The notes beneath the pieces were generated by a model, which saw nothing but the letters and a program-made list of their open reading frames with translations, was not told the DNA's origin and searched no databases. Below are positions 11,558 through 24,662 of a stretch of 64,000 nucleotides of DNA, one piece after another. Made by a program: the position numbers and the translations under genes. The number at the start of each line of letters is the position of its first letter. Within the stretch, counting starts at the first letter, position 1. The stretch is from assembly GCA_905160935.1 (NCBI GenBank), contig CAJHZI010000643.1, positions 402,501-466,500 of the forward strand, in the 5' to 3' direction. The DNA comes from Enchytraeus crypticus (taxonomy: Eukaryota; Annelida; Clitellata; Enchytraeida; Enchytraeidae).

Positions 11558-13754
11558 ATTATCTAGCTGTTTAACGGCACGTCATTAAGCGTGATTTACA
11601 TTAGAGTGGGTGATCATTTTACTAGTTTATTTGTCTTTACGTGGTTCTAAACTCGAATCACTAGAAGTCTAATGCAATTTGAAGAAGACACGTAATAGAG
11701 ACGAGCTTTTAACTAAATTGACGTAGAGTGCTCAAGTGCTAATCAGTAAACTACGGCGGCGATCATCCCCTGACTACAATGGACACAGAACTGCAATAAT
11801 ACCAATTGCTTCTCTAGCTTTCAAGCGAAGATAGACTGTAATACCAGACATCCGTCTTTGGAACTCTCTCAGTGTTGCTGAAAGTGCGCAGAATTGAGAT
11901 ATAAATGGAAAACCCGAGAAAGAGAGGGGGGACGTGTGATGTAGATGGGCACACGAGTAAGAACTGCACAAATACTACAAGAACGCGGCGGCTGTTCGAT
12001 CAACAAAGGAAAGCCCGCAGGTTATGATGCTGAAACTGGATTTAGTAAGAAAGTTTTAGCTTATGCTATTATTAGAAATATACCTCTACAAATCTGTTTT
12101 AGCTTATGTTATTAATAGAAATCTACCATCTGAAGTCTGCCCTTCAAACTTGAAATAACATTTTCTTTCGACAATTATGATGGGTTATGAGAATATTTTA
12201 AAAAAAGCATTTTAGCTCCTTCGTTAAGATAGCATCTCATTGATAGCGAATTGCATCGACTCTTCAGGAAAAAATTGACAGAATATATACGTAGGAAACT
12301 AAATATTTATTACTGAATATTTTAGATTGTGCAGCCGTAAGGTAGCTTTACCAGGAAATAACGTATTTTAACATTAGTTGTCATCTATTATTTCTTATTT
12401 TCCATAGAATTTTATCATGTTAACTATAAAAATTAATTAACTATAACTAATATTATGTCATGTTAATAACTAAATAGGTCATGTCATGTTTTTCTCTTGT
12501 GGTCTCTGTGTACTCAGTCGTCATCGTGCGGTGCTTTGGCGCCTGTTTGTGTAGTGTCTGCAAGAGACGTCCCTGACATTGCCTTATGACGAGGAACAGG
12601 ACGTAAAATTCTTATTGATTGATTGATGTTATGTCATGTCATGTCATGTTATGTCATGTTGTGTCAAGTTAATAACTAATGTTGTGCCATGTTAACTATA
12701 AATATTAGTATTACATTTTATGTGTTGAGACGGGACCCTTATGTATGTACGCATAGTATAGAACTAATCAAGAAATGAAAGTATAAACACAAATTTAAAT
12801 ATAAATATAACAATTTCTTGTCTATGACGAACAGGGTCCGAGTACAATTCACCAAAGTAGTGCCGTGATGCGATACAAGGCCACTTATGATAAGGGTAAC
12901 CCAAACCAGAAAGAATATTTCTTCCAACCTAAATGCTGCATTTACTTCTTAAATTAAAACATGGTTGGTCGATGGGGTGCATTTTGGACGCATTAAAGCA
13001 GACTGAATGCAAGGATAAGCATAAGTGACCTGTGATGTCGCAAAGCGAGAAAGATAGGAAAACAATTTAGCCGAAATTTCTCCATCTCATTCGGCTGGTA
13101 TTGCACCTAAGAATCTAAGAGATCTTAGAAAAGAATCACGTGTTCATTCCCGCTCTTCAAAAATTTGCAAACACATCTAAAGAAACCCCAGAACGGTATA
13201 GAGTAAGTTTAACTTTTTAAGTAGGTTAAATGTTCCGTAGGAAGCTAGAGGCATGGGTTCAAAGTGCAGATCAGCCAAAAACTTAATGACATCCCATAGA
13301 ATCCCAGGAAGGTTTATCATGTATCTGAGATGTCTGTTACTTTTTGTTATTTTTCGCAATCAACAGCAAAGAAATAAAATTCATCATGGAAAGAATTCAT
13401 TGTAGTGCATGTGTATTTTTAGTGTCTACTTAAAATGAAAAATTAGAACAGTTATTTTGTAATATTTTGTATATCATAAGATAATTTATTTTAATTTATC
13501 TAGCTATATTGCTTGGCGTTTATTTTTGCATATCAATACATAAGCAAAACCATGCTGTGGGGTACCGTTCAAAACCATCTAAATCTATGATGAGACTTTA
13601 ATTAAAGATTACATTCACATCAAAGTCATTTTCTGCATAGACTTATGTAAATAAATTTAAATTGTTGAAGAAATAGTTGTGACTGTTTTAGCTAAACATG
13701 ATAACAAATTGTTAAACTCTTAGGTCTAATTGTAGAAAATAAAGCTAGAATGCA
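11558..13754. other. No gene seen; (ATGTC)n-like run
   Basis: AT-rich sequence without a supportable gene. A short run of ATGTC/ATGTT pentamers lies at about 12626-12668. Confidence 0.5.
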
Positions 13755-13805
13755 CTTACTGATCCGCGGTCGAGTATCTTACCGACTTCGCCACTGGCTC
13801 CAGCC
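13755..13805 (-). mobile_element. Rep-A SINE, 5' fragment
   Basis: Only the first ~50 bases of the SINE remain: on the minus strand, CTGGAGCCAGTGGCGAAGTC and the CTCGACCGCGGATCAGT block. From 13806 to about 16690 I see no gene, only AT-rich DNA. Confidence 0.6.
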
Positions 13806-16689
13806 AGTAAAAGTAGTTAAAGTTTATTTTAAAAGTAGTTAAACTTCTGCTCAGACTGAGAAAAAGTTAAATTAAACTAGTTACTCTTATCAGTTGAACT
13901 ATTTCACAATCCTTATTAGTGGTTAAATGCTGAACTCCAGATTCATGTTGTCTCATCAAAAGAGTCTCCGACAGTGACAGATCTAGAGGTGGAACTCTGC
14001 CAATGGGAAATCTAACAATTCACATAGTAATTCTCGAGATTATCAAAATCGCATTACAACTCTTTCACCATGTGGGCTGCTTGAATATCTCTTACTAAAC
14101 CTCTTCTTATTAACAGAAAGACAACAAACTCATAAAGTACAATACAAATAATAGTTACTAAACATCTTAATGGCAATATAGGGAATGCTACTAGATTGTC
14201 GCTGAAGTCAATGACAACATCGTGGGCTACGAAACAGAGATCGAGAATATTAGCAAACGATAGAATTCATGAAACGATGAGCATATAAAAATATCAAAGT
14301 TATATCTTTCAAGCATAAGACGTATAGTGTATTCATACACTATAGATCTTAAGGTAATGCCCGTAAGATTAACCAGTAGCGCAGGCACTGCTGGTTTCAC
14401 TTTCTGTCTGTAGTCTCATGACTAGAGTTGACAAAAGCAACAGCATTTAGTTACTACTGTCGTCCATGACAATGTTGACCATTAGAAGCAAGTAATTTGT
14501 TTTATCATAACGGGGCAACAAGTCCATAAATCATTTCAGTAAATCCCATGTGTCATTCATCAGTTTCTTCATCCGCTAGGGAGCAGCACTGATCCTGATA
14601 TCACGTGACCCGTGAATCCATCTGACACGAGGATCAACATCAACCTCGGCATGTGAAACTGACGTTAAGCCACAGAGGCGAGCAGGATCCGATTAGAATC
14701 CTTGGAGGTATCGATTCTATTTTCTTCAGAAGGATGTGTTTAGTTTTAAATTTAGAATGCAATAACCATGAACACTCCAGGGCAGACTAACTAAACTGTG
14801 ATTAATCAATATCATTAAATTTAAGAATTATTCAATTTCGCTCATTGACCGAAAAAATAATTTATTATTATTTTCTTGTCACGTAGAAATTAAACCCATG
14901 AACTGGAGAAATTGATTTTATATTACTGTTATAAAATGATAATTAATTTAATTTCTAATACCAGGTATACATACATTTATATGTGCTTGTGGCATCGAAG
15001 AATAGACCTAACTCAGGCCTATACTGTACATTTAATATGAGTCAATTAAGCAAGAACTGTAGAAAGTAAAAGGAAAATCTTCGAAACTATATTTTCCTAA
15101 GCTATAAGCTACAATAGGCTATTAGAATAAGGCCTAGGTCTTTTATATAGGAATTTATATTTTGATTGATAGAACACTTTTTATGGAGCTTGAAAGCAGA
15201 CAGTCAAATTATATTTTGAACCTGTCACTTAGCGGACTATTGGATAGAGGGATTTGAAAGAATTGCAAAATTTAATTACTTTCACCTAGCTACACTTATT
15301 GTCACACAGATGCAGAAAAAACCTGACTTGTGCTATTCGTTCATTAAATTCTTATGAGATATATTAACATAATTATGCTTCATTTGCGACTCCATATGTT
15401 TGCCGTAATGACTTCTGATTTTTCTCAATTTGTGAACTTGACACCTGAGCATTTCACACGAAGTTTCAATTGATTTCATTATGATACCTGTGATAAGTAA
15501 TATAGTAATTTGATTTGGCATTACAGCTTAAAGATTTTTATAACGACTTGTTGAATAGTTGTTCAGTCGAAATTACGTAGAGTGGGATCAAGAACGTAGT
15601 AACTCTACAGAGTAAGTCGACCAGCCATTAAATTACGCCATCATTTGAAACCTTCAATAACATCTAAACCTTCCAAACATCTTTTGACTAAGTTTAAAAT
15701 CAATGCTACATCCTAGGGTAAGGTAGTTCACCCAAGATATGTAACTATAATTATTTAGTTTTGTGACTTTCTTATTTCTTAACCCTTAATACTGTTCTAA
15801 ATCCCAACAAAAATCTTAGTCTAAATCATAAGAATTAGAGGCATATACTATTTTAAAATATTACCAAATATTGTATTAGATGATATCGCCAAGTATCCGG
15901 GTGAAGGCGCTATGGATGCTAAATCTGAGTCTACTCTTAAATTTCTCATTAGTTACCTCAACAATATAGTAAAATCAAAATGGTACTTGAAAAGAACTTA
16001 TAAATTGAGGCGAACTCCTATATGCCCACTTCCCAAATCATTCACATGTATAATAAAAGCAGAATGTTTATAAATTCCTGTATTTTAAAAACATGGATAC
16101 ACCTTAACATTTACGATATACAAAGATGCCATTGATTGAAATCAATCTGAGCTTCGAAGAGAAATATTTTCAAGATTACACATACTACTTTTAACACAAT
16201 GAAATGCGAGCTCCATAATTATTTAAATTTAAATTTTTCATAGTTTATCAAAGTTCTCAAGGTAACTGTCAATACTATTAAGTGACTTATGTTTTCACTC
16301 GATAAGTAAAGTTTACATGCACGTATGTATACGTGTCATGCACGTATATCAGGTAGGCTATTCTTATTTTTCTTTAAAGCTAATAGCTTGTTTTAAAAAT
16401 TTAATTTCAACTTACATGCCGGCAACTTAAAGTGTTTCTTCGCGTGCTCGCAACGACAGGAAATCCGCTCATAATCGACGCTTGATTGGCTGAATTAGGG
16501 AACTACTGAGACTTGCCTCTAAACCAGTTAGGTCCGCCTAGGGAGGTACTCACAGAAAATGGCCAGGTGAGGCTGTATCAATTATATTTGCTCCTCTATC
16601 TACACGTAGGGATACGCAGAGGGATAGGTTTATGTTTTACGAGTGTTCTCTTACGTTTCCCTTGTATTGTATTGGTATGTCTCATTATA

Positions 16690-16759
16690 GACTTTTCTAC
16701 ATCTCTCTCTATGCCTCACTATCACTGAATCTCTCTCTATGCCTCACTATCACTGAATC

Positions 16760-16809
<50 letters not shown>

Positions 16810-16830
16810 ATCTCTCTCTCTACCAGGTCT
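16690..16830. repeat. Duplicated 28-base word and (CT)n
   Basis: The word CTATGCCTCACTATCACTGA occurs twice in tandem, followed by a (CT)n run to about 16806. Confidence 0.85.
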
Positions 16831-17079
16831 CCATGTATATCTTTCTCAATATAGTATATCTTGACGAAAATTTGTTATATTATTAAATGCTTTACTGATA
16901 ATATACAGTTTATATTTTAATATAATGGGACTCTATCAATAATAATATTTAATGTTTATTTATTTACATGTTTTACTTATTTATGCATTATTCTATAAAC
17001 GATTTCATTCAATTTGATGCTAGGCTCTTATTGTATATATCTCAAAGTATGTCTCTCACTCTTCCTTTCATTTTTATAT

Positions 17080-17123
17080 ATCTCTCCCTACCTCTCCTCT
17101 CTCTCTCTGTCTCTCTCTCTCTG

Positions 17124-17205
<82 letters not shown>

Positions 17206-17218
17206 TATATAATGATAA

Positions 17219-17258
<40 letters not shown>

Positions 17259-17293
17259 TTATACATGCATATAATATATATAGCCTATATATA

Positions 17294-17332
<39 letters not shown>

Positions 17333-17335
17333 TTC
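17080..17335. repeat. (CT)n passing into (AT)n
   Basis: A CT-rich block to about 17158 switches directly into TA dinucleotides, with breaks near 17200-17220 and 17258-17298. The apparent Ser-Leu and Ile-Tyr reading frames come from the repeats. Confidence 0.95.
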
Positions 17336-17729
17336 TCTCTCTGATGGCAATACCTTTCTATCTTTCTCTATTCTCCTTCTTCCTTCGGTCTGGTCTTTTC
17401 ATGTCGACCTCTTCTCTCCATCTGTCGTTCTCTTCTCGTGCTCTCTATTTATATCTATGCCAACTCATTGTCTCCAATACATTGACGCATTGAGATGAGC
17501 CGAGCTAAGTGCTTCATTTCATTTAATCTAATCAATTGCCACAAGGCTGAATCTGCTGCTCAATAGCTACCCACCTCTTTTCATGCGAATATATTAGCTG
17601 AAACTTGCACGTATTGTAATAAACTTGTCAATATCAGTCTCTGAGAGAAGTAATGAAGAACTACTCCGAATGTCATAATCTCCTTTTAGTTAAGAATGCC
17701 TTTTCCTGTATTCAATTTATAGCATATAC

Positions 17730-17784
<55 letters not shown>

Positions 17785-17848
17785 ATCCTGTAGTACATAC
17801 ACAGATAAAGCCCTAAAAAGAAAAAAGAAGAAGTTATATATATATATA

Positions 17849-17908
<60 letters not shown>
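17730..17908. repeat. Two (AT)n arrays
   Basis: TA runs at about 17731-17780 and 17836-17908, separated by an A-rich spacer. Confidence 0.95.
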
Positions 17909-17910
<2 letters not shown>

Positions 17911-18159
17911 TTATATAAAATGATACAGTATATATAATGTAGGTATTTATAAATTAGGCAATTATCTGTAACTTTGAGATTAGTGATATAAATTTATAAG
18001 CATACGTCAGAATTTACTCCTTTGAAGTTAAATGTGTAGAGCATTGAATGGATCATTTAGTGTGATTAATGAGGATTGAAATCAGCTTTCGCTTAATGCA
18101 CCTGGTAAAATCCCTTCTTCGTAAAAAAATCAACTAGTAGCGGCATATTCCTCTCTCTC

Positions 18160-18425
18160 TCTCTAGTGTTCTGACAAGTGGCAGGTCCATGGTGCATATT
18201 CTTACTCTCGATTCTGCTTTCAAGCTCTATGAAGAGCACTCCATAGACTAATATGGCAATCCCTTCATAACAGGCTATGCTTTACTGTTTCCATTATGTA
18301 GGCTTTAGGAAATATATGGCTTCTTAGGTAGTTTCGCGTGGCCTTCCAGAGTTTCTGTTTTTCTACTATTACGACACTTGCAGTTAACGGGTGGTATATT
18401 CTTTAGTGTTTCGGACACAGCACGG
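18160..18425 (+). mobile_element. Rep-C copy
   Basis: Begins after a CTCTCT run with AGTGTTCTGACAAGTGGCAG, continues with CTCTATGAAGAGCACTCCAT, and ends near AGTGTTTCGGACACAGCACG. One of the fuller copies. Probably the 3' part of a retroposon, but I cannot assign a class. Confidence 0.6.
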
Positions 18426-18714
18426 AAACATACATATTGTAAATCATTATTTTAGTGCTAATGCTAGTGTTGGTGATTATTTCAAATTTCACTGTTTCAT
18501 TTATACAGCACAATTATGAAAATAATTAAATAAATTAAAGGCGAGGTTCTTTTCAAGAGATTAACCACATACAATTTAATAGATCATATTCGGGAACAAT
18601 TGCTCTTTCTCTAACGTCTCAGAAAAGTATTGAGCTCTCTGGTATCTCGAAAAGCAGTGTTTGACTATTAGGACTACTACAGTACATGTAAGTGCTAACT
18701 AGTACTGACTAGTA

Positions 18715-18870
18715 TTGACTAGAACTAACTTAGTACTCTGTGTTGATACTGTATTGGTATAGTTGTGTTGATATAGTACTAACTCTGTGTTGATATAGTA
18801 CTGAGTGTGTTGTAGTACTAACTCTGTGTTGATATAGTGCTAACTTACTTGCAGTACTCTGTGTTGATAT
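18715..18870. repeat. Irregular minisatellite, CTGTGTTGATATAGTA unit
   Basis: Several imperfect tandem copies of ACTAACTCTGTGTTGATATAG with variable spacing. Confidence 0.75.
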
Positions 18871-19519
18871 TGTGGTTAAAATACTATTCCGATAAAAAGC
18901 GTAACAAACATGCGCTAACATCGTAACTGCAAATGCTGCTCAGTTTTTATAATTAAATAAATTACACGCTGTCCAAATCCATATCTCATTCATTTCTGAC
19001 ATCTCTCCCGCAGACACTGACGACTCTTTAGATCGATGATTCGTCTACAGAGCGACTTTTAGTTCTATCTTTAGTTCAGTTTGACAATCAATCGTAAGCT
19101 TGAAGCTGTTGATACTGTGTGATGAGATATTCATTAATTGAATTGTCTGAAGACGACGAAGCCACTGTAACGGTTGAGTGAGCACACGTAATTAGCTGGC
19201 GACTCGACACTCCCTCAGCCCATATTTGTCATCAGTGGATTGCATCAGGACTGGGCTAACTTTTGGAGTTCTGAGGCTCAAATTTTGGAATGAAGGATCG
19301 AATCGTCATAATAAAATATCTGGGTTAGCTTGAGCAACTCTTCTGTACGATTCCCCATATCGAAAGTATGTTCAAATTTCCTACTTGAAAGCCCTACCTT
19401 AATTCAATTCCTTATTTAGGGATGTTAGAGTGGTATGGTATTTACCAATTAGAAATATTATTTATGACATTTAAGGACATAAGCAATAGAGATAGTTTTT
19501 TGAGTATAAAACAATATAC

Positions 19520-19790
19520 ATCTAGTTATTTTCTTTCTCTTTTTCTCTTTTAAGGTACTGCCTACTCCTCTACTTTTCTCTATCTCCGTTTTGCTCTTTA
19601 TGTCCATATAAGAGTGGATCTTTAAATCACCTAATATTCCTAATCTCAAACTGCCCTTGCTTCACTTTTCATGCAACCCTTCTGTTGCATCGCTTAGTAA
19701 ATTATGCTTTAGACTGTGTCCTATCTTCTTCCTGCTTCTTAATTCTCTCTCAGCTATCTGTATCATCTCTTTCTCCAGGATTTTTTGAGC
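19520..19790 (-). mobile_element. Rep-B LINE 3' region, degenerate
   Basis: On the minus strand it has the order of the Rep-B element: a GAGAGAGTTGGT-like block lost to decay, the AGGACACAGTC block, then GATTTAAAGATCCACTC and AAAGTAGAGGAGTAGGCAGT. It matches 24107-24410 at lower identity. Confidence 0.5.
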
Positions 19791-20139
19791 CATGCTATTT
19801 TTGAGCCATGCTACCCAGTTATAAAAAGTAAACAAGCATTATAATGAAATGATCAAATATGTTGATATCCATCACTTTCAATACCACATAATATTATTTT
19901 ATATATTTTATATATAAATATATATAGCTACTATATCTCATAGATATAGCAACTATATCTGATGATATAATTGCCAGATTGGGCAACTATTCTTTATCTG
20001 GCAGATATATCATAAGATATCAGTTTAGCAGGTAGTTTTATTTCAACATATTTTAATCTTATTAATTTAGGCTTTTTTGCTACTGTTGTTTTATTCAATT
20101 ATTTTCTCAATTGCCCTTATTACTATTATTTACACATCC

Positions 20140-20245
20140 AACCGATGCATGTCCATCATTTCCACCATCCACAATTTTCACCACCCACTAACCACCACTT
20201 CCACCACCCATCACTTCAATTCCCCACCTTTTCCACCAACCACCT
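20140..20245. repeat. CCAC-rich low-complexity block
   Basis: Irregular repeats of CACCATCC, CCACCCA and TTCCACCA words. A 68-codon open stretch here is low complexity and not supported as a gene. Confidence 0.6.
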
Positions 20246-20423
20246 AATTACGGTCACTCAGTCGGTATCGAAGCCCGAGCGGTCACGTCTCTTGTTCGAT
20301 ATTGAAGCATTATTATCTAAGAATAGAGGTCGTATGTACAACTGTGTGTGACTATTCACTTAAAATCTGAAGATTCGCATTAGAATAAATTCTACATGTA
20401 ATCTAACACAATCACTTTCTCAT

Positions 20424-20490
20424 TCTCTCTCTCTCACACACTCGCTCGCTCTCTCTTTCTTGTGTTCGTGAAATTGCAGGTCTAACCAAG

Positions 20491-20570
<80 letters not shown>
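20424..20570. repeat. (CT)n then (AT)n
   Basis: CT-rich segment 20424-20462, a short unique spacer, then a TA array at 20498-20570. Confidence 0.93.
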
Positions 20571-20572
<2 letters not shown>

Positions 20573-21747
20573 TATTTATTGCATGCTGATGTAAGCATTA
20601 TTAAACACTTATTCGCCTTCAAGCATCGTGATTGTTTTGATTACCCCAGCACAAGGACTAAGAGTGTAATGCCATAGAGTAAGGCAGTTTAGTTTAGAAT
20701 ACAGTGTGATTTATGAGTTTATTTTTATTGACATCTTTAAATTTGAGATAATCGAAAATTTCTAAACAGGTAGGTCTACCGATTTTATAGATCTATCCTT
20801 GGTTGTTTCGAATCTGTCATCGTTATACTTTAAAATTAAAGCAAACATAATGTGTGCTCATATATTAGTATGACAATAGAATATATTTACATTTTCACGA
20901 GCTTCTTTTTATGCATAAGGAAGGAAAAGACAATTAATTGCATGTTGATCATCGTTATATGGGTTAATTGATTGCCTAATCGATTGACTGATTTGAAATA
21001 GACTGATTGGCGAATTTTGTAACGTAAGCACGTAATTGATGGATTTTAGTTATATACATGGATATCTGGACTGAATGATCTCTTGAGCATTGTGTAATAT
21101 TGGTTTAGTATTGATCGTGAAGAATAAATGTAAGTCTTGATCACATACATGTGTGTATTAGTGCTTTGCTTAATGAATATATAGGATTGAGGAATGTAAC
21201 GAAGAGTTAATTTATTCTCAAACAATTTAATTTATCTCAATATATTCTTCAACAAATACGGAAATTCTCTTTGAGTTTTGAAATTATATTTTGCAAGACT
21301 ACAACATCTGTTGCCTTTAATAACAAAGTCTGTCCATTCCAGACTCTTATTGTCCTCCATCGAATAGACAAATCGCTTCGCATTTCATCTTGAAGGTGTG
21401 ACGAAACAATAGTATTATTATATGAGATTCAAAATTTTCTGAATAATTAGGGTAAGGATATTGTAATACAAAATCAGTATTCCGATATGCTCAGTTGAAC
21501 ATAACAGTTTATTTCGTGTTAATGAACAATATATATCACATAGTATAAAGCATACTAGTAATACTATTATGGTAAAAATTCTGTGTAATATCCGGAAAAC
21601 TGACGAATAAATCAACCGCAAACTTCACGTACCGTTAAAGAATGGAGTGAGATCTGAGAAAGGCAAACGAAGTTCTTCTAGAAGCCATATTTTCTTCTAG
21701 GCTACGATATATTAGGTGTGATGAGAAATAATCTTTTGCGAAGCATT

Positions 21748-22019
21748 GATCTAGTTTACTACTTGTTAATCTAGTTTACTGCTTGTTGATCTAGTTTACT
21801 GCTTGTTGATCTAGTTTACTGCTTGTTGATCTAGTTTACTACTTGTTGATCTAGTTTACTACTTGTTGATTTAGTTTACTACTTGTTGATCTAGTTTATT
21901 ACTTGTTGAGCTAGTTTATTACTTGTTGATCTAGTTTAGTACTTGGTGATCTAGTTTAGTACTTGTTGATCTAGTTTATTACTTGTTGATCTAGTTTAGT
22001 ACTTGGTGATCTAGTTTAT
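21748..22019. repeat. 20-base minisatellite, ~13.6 copies
   Basis: Unit CTAGTTTACTACTTGTTGAT in unbroken 20-base register. Variants (ACT/ATT/AGT, TGTTG/TGGTG) are clustered: ACT forms on the left, ATT/AGT forms on the right. There is no length change between copies. Confidence 0.97.
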
Positions 22020-22499
22020 CAATGAAATTCTATCTATGGAGCGTGATAGCTTATAGCTAGTATGAATATATACCATACACAATGAGACATATCACTTAGT
22101 TGAACGCTAGAGATAGAAGTTATACTACAAAATCTCTGGTGCATTAAAATGGCGTTAAATTTAAATAGAGAGGTTTCAGTTGTAGAAATTCAAAGGGCTA
22201 TATAAGAACACGATGCGTGCTAGTCGAGTTCAATTGAAGATAGTTTCCTCTAATATCATTAGTTACTTCACCGACGTCATTCTATTCCTCCTTGCAACCG
22301 TTCACTTCATCTCAACTTTATTACTTCATTTCCTCTCTCTCCATTCTCTATGTTACATTTCTTTAAAGTTCAGCCTCTGTTTCTTTTTGTCGTTGTGATT
22401 CTTTTTCCATCTGTCCGTCTTGTGTCTGTCTAGATCTTCCGTTTCTCTATCTCTATACTTCTCTGTTTGACTCTTCTCTTTTGTTTGAATGAAATTCTA

Positions 22500-22516
22500 C
22501 TAGTGCACTCTCTCTC

Positions 22517-22559
<43 letters not shown>

Positions 22560-22735
22560 TTCTTCTTGGTGAACTTATTGTTCTTCTTCTTACTCTAATT
22601 TTATCTTGTCACTCTTTCACACTTTTCTCCACTATATCACCCTTTTTCTCTCTTGTTGCTTCTCTCTTCTCTCTCTCTCTCTCTCTGTCTCTGTCTCTCT
22701 CTCTCTCTCTGTCTCTCTCTCTCTCTCTCTAGAAC
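22500..22735. repeat. CT-rich low-complexity region
   Basis: Pure CT runs near 22508-22560 and 22668-22730 set in a pyrimidine-rich stretch that begins near 22380. Confidence 0.85.
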
Positions 22736-23019
22736 TATGCCAGATACTTTACATATAATGATAGCCAATCTATAATGAAATTAAAGCTCATAGTTCTAAA
22801 GCTAAGAATTTCTAATATTGAACTTGAAATCTTTCTACACATAGAAAATTAAAAAAAATAAAAAAAAAAAAAGTTTCATGCTAGTTAACGTGATCTCTTT
22901 TAAGCCTATCAACTAAACTGTGTATTTAATATAGCTTTGCTTAAAGAGTCTATTCATTACTGCCTGTTTATTAATACGTGCGTTTGAACACATTGACGGC
23001 GGGATTAGCGCACTTGGTT

Positions 23020-23111
23020 TAGTCACGCATCAATAATCGAAGTTAAGCTACATCGGCCGCGTTTAGTACTTTGCGAATGACAACCTTGGAAGACCGAGTG
23101 TTGGCAGCTTG
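23020..23111 (+). pseudogene. 5S rRNA-like fragment (pseudogene or 5S-derived SINE)
   Basis: The stretch follows the 3' two thirds of 5S rRNA: CGAAGTTAAGCTACATCGG (internal control A-box region), GTTTAGTACTT, then GAATGACAACCTTGGAAGAC and CGAGTGTTGGCAGCTT, matching the usual GTTAGTACTTGGATGGGTGACC...CCGGGTG order. It has substitutions and small indels, and the 5' third is not recognisable. It could be a lone pseudogene or the head of a 5S-derived SINE (SINE3 type); copy number would decide. Confidence 0.6.
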
Positions 23112-23454
23112 GAATAAAAAATCTCAGGGTGATGGAAGGTTATTCTTAAATATACGCCGGCTGCAATTAATGCGCCATCAAAAGGCAAAGATTACTTATA
23201 ACCATGGAGAGAAAGGAGGAAATGGGCTTAAACAAGCATCTGTCCTACTTGACTCAGTCTGCAACTGTACTTAATTATATGTCATGTGTGATTTAACTTT
23301 ACAATTTAATTGAAAATTACAATTCATTTTCATCACTTTAGTTTATTTTTTAAAGTTCTATGCAAACTGCACGTGCATTTTTTCATAATTTATCGTAACA
23401 AAAATTGTGAACTTATAGCAACTGCATTATAAAGTCTAAAGCAGATATCATATC

Positions 23455-23690
23455 ATCTCTCTCTTCAGTGCACTGCCAAGTGGCAGGTTCAAGGTACATA
23501 TTTATACTCAAAGTCTGCTTCCTCGCTCCATAAGGAGCACTCCTTAATCAACAAGTTAATCCCTTCACAAAGTCTATGCCTATTCTATATCTTTTGTAGT
23601 CTATAGTTTGGGAAAAGTATGACTTCTGATGTGGTTTCCCGTTGCCTTCCTCAGCTATCATGTCATATCTAACTAAACTCCTGCAATTTA
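23455..23690 (+). mobile_element. Rep-C copy
   Basis: Starts after CTCTCT with AGTGCACTGCCAAGTGGCAG, then CTCCATAAGGAGCACTCC and GTTAATCCCTTCACAAAG, ending around GTTGCCTTCCTCAGC. Confidence 0.6.
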
Positions 23691-23935
23691 CTACATATTA
23701 TTGATAGGTTGGCCTACTATCATCGTAACAAACACTCAACTACTCCTTCTTTACAACTTCTTTCAACTTTTCTCTCTTTAGTGAGCATAGTAAGGACTGT
23801 CATTGTCCTTCAGATGCATCGTTTCTCCAGGGCAGAGTCGTTACACTGAGTCCATGCTCGATTCTAAAAGAATTTAAAACTATAGCAACAAAGGTAGTCA
23901 GGGGACTAAAACATATTAGGGGAACTGTCGGATAT

Positions 23936-23983
23936 GTATGTATGTATATATGTATATATGTATGTATATATATATATATATAT

Positions 23984-24066
<83 letters not shown>
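23936..24066. repeat. (AT)n array
   Basis: GTATGTATATA words pass into a long TA array. Confidence 0.96.
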
Positions 24067-24106
24067 ATGTTGTGTCCCAGACGAATGAAGAATAGACCAA
24101 CCGATA

Positions 24107-24410
24107 CTCTCTTTCTCTCTCTTAGTGCACTCCCTACTGGCAGGTCCATGGTACATTACGCCTCCACTTTTCTCTGTCTTCCGCCTTCCTCTTCATTTCC
24201 ACACATGAGTGGGTCTTTAAATCGTCTAACATACCTTATCTCGGCCTGCCCCTGACTCTTTTTCCTTCCATTCTGCCCTCTATGACCTCTTTTAATAGAC
24301 CTTCCCCCTTAGAATGTGTCCTATCCATCTCTTCTTCTCATTTCTTAATACATTTATCAACTGTCTATCTGTGCCAACTCTCTCCAGGACTTCCTCCTAG
24401 AAGTCCAACT
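24107..24410 (-). mobile_element. Rep-B LINE 3' end
   Basis: Minus-strand copy: the GA-rich 3' end lies near 24107-24122, followed leftwards in the element by AGTGCACTCCCTACTGGCAG, CCACACATGAGTGGGTC and AGAATGTGTCCTATCCA. Translated on the minus strand it gives the WIGHIL-like and GRPR-like C-terminal reading shared with 26985-27410. Confidence 0.65.
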
Positions 24411-24418
24411 GATATATA

Positions 24419-24468
24419 TATATAATATATATTATATTGTATGTATGTATATATATAGGAATTGTATG

Positions 24469-24533
<65 letters not shown>

Positions 24534-24627
24534 TAGTCTATTCTTCATTCGTCTGGGACACAACATGGTATATAGAATACATATATACAATTTATAATAC
24601 ATATATATATATATGTTTATATATAGG

Positions 24628-24661
<34 letters not shown>
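24419..24661. repeat. (AT)n arrays around an inverted copy of a repeat end
   Basis: TA arrays at 24419-24530 and 24600-24661. Between them, 24527-24572 is an inverted copy of 24061-24106. Confidence 0.93.

Positions 24662-24662
<1 letters not shown>

Noticed and set aside
21748-22019. CRISPR-like array (20-base repeats)
   Set aside because: There are no unique spacers: the units are directly tandem, and the genome is animal. The same holds for the 10-, 14-, 23- and 42-base arrays.
22213-22398. 61-codon Leu/Ser-rich open frame as a membrane protein
   Set aside because: It lies in a pyrimidine-rich low-complexity stretch; hydrophobic reading is a by-product of T/C-rich sequence.
23071-23274. 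67-codon open frame starting in the 5S-like fragment
   Set aside because: It overlaps the 5S-derived sequence and shows no protein family features.
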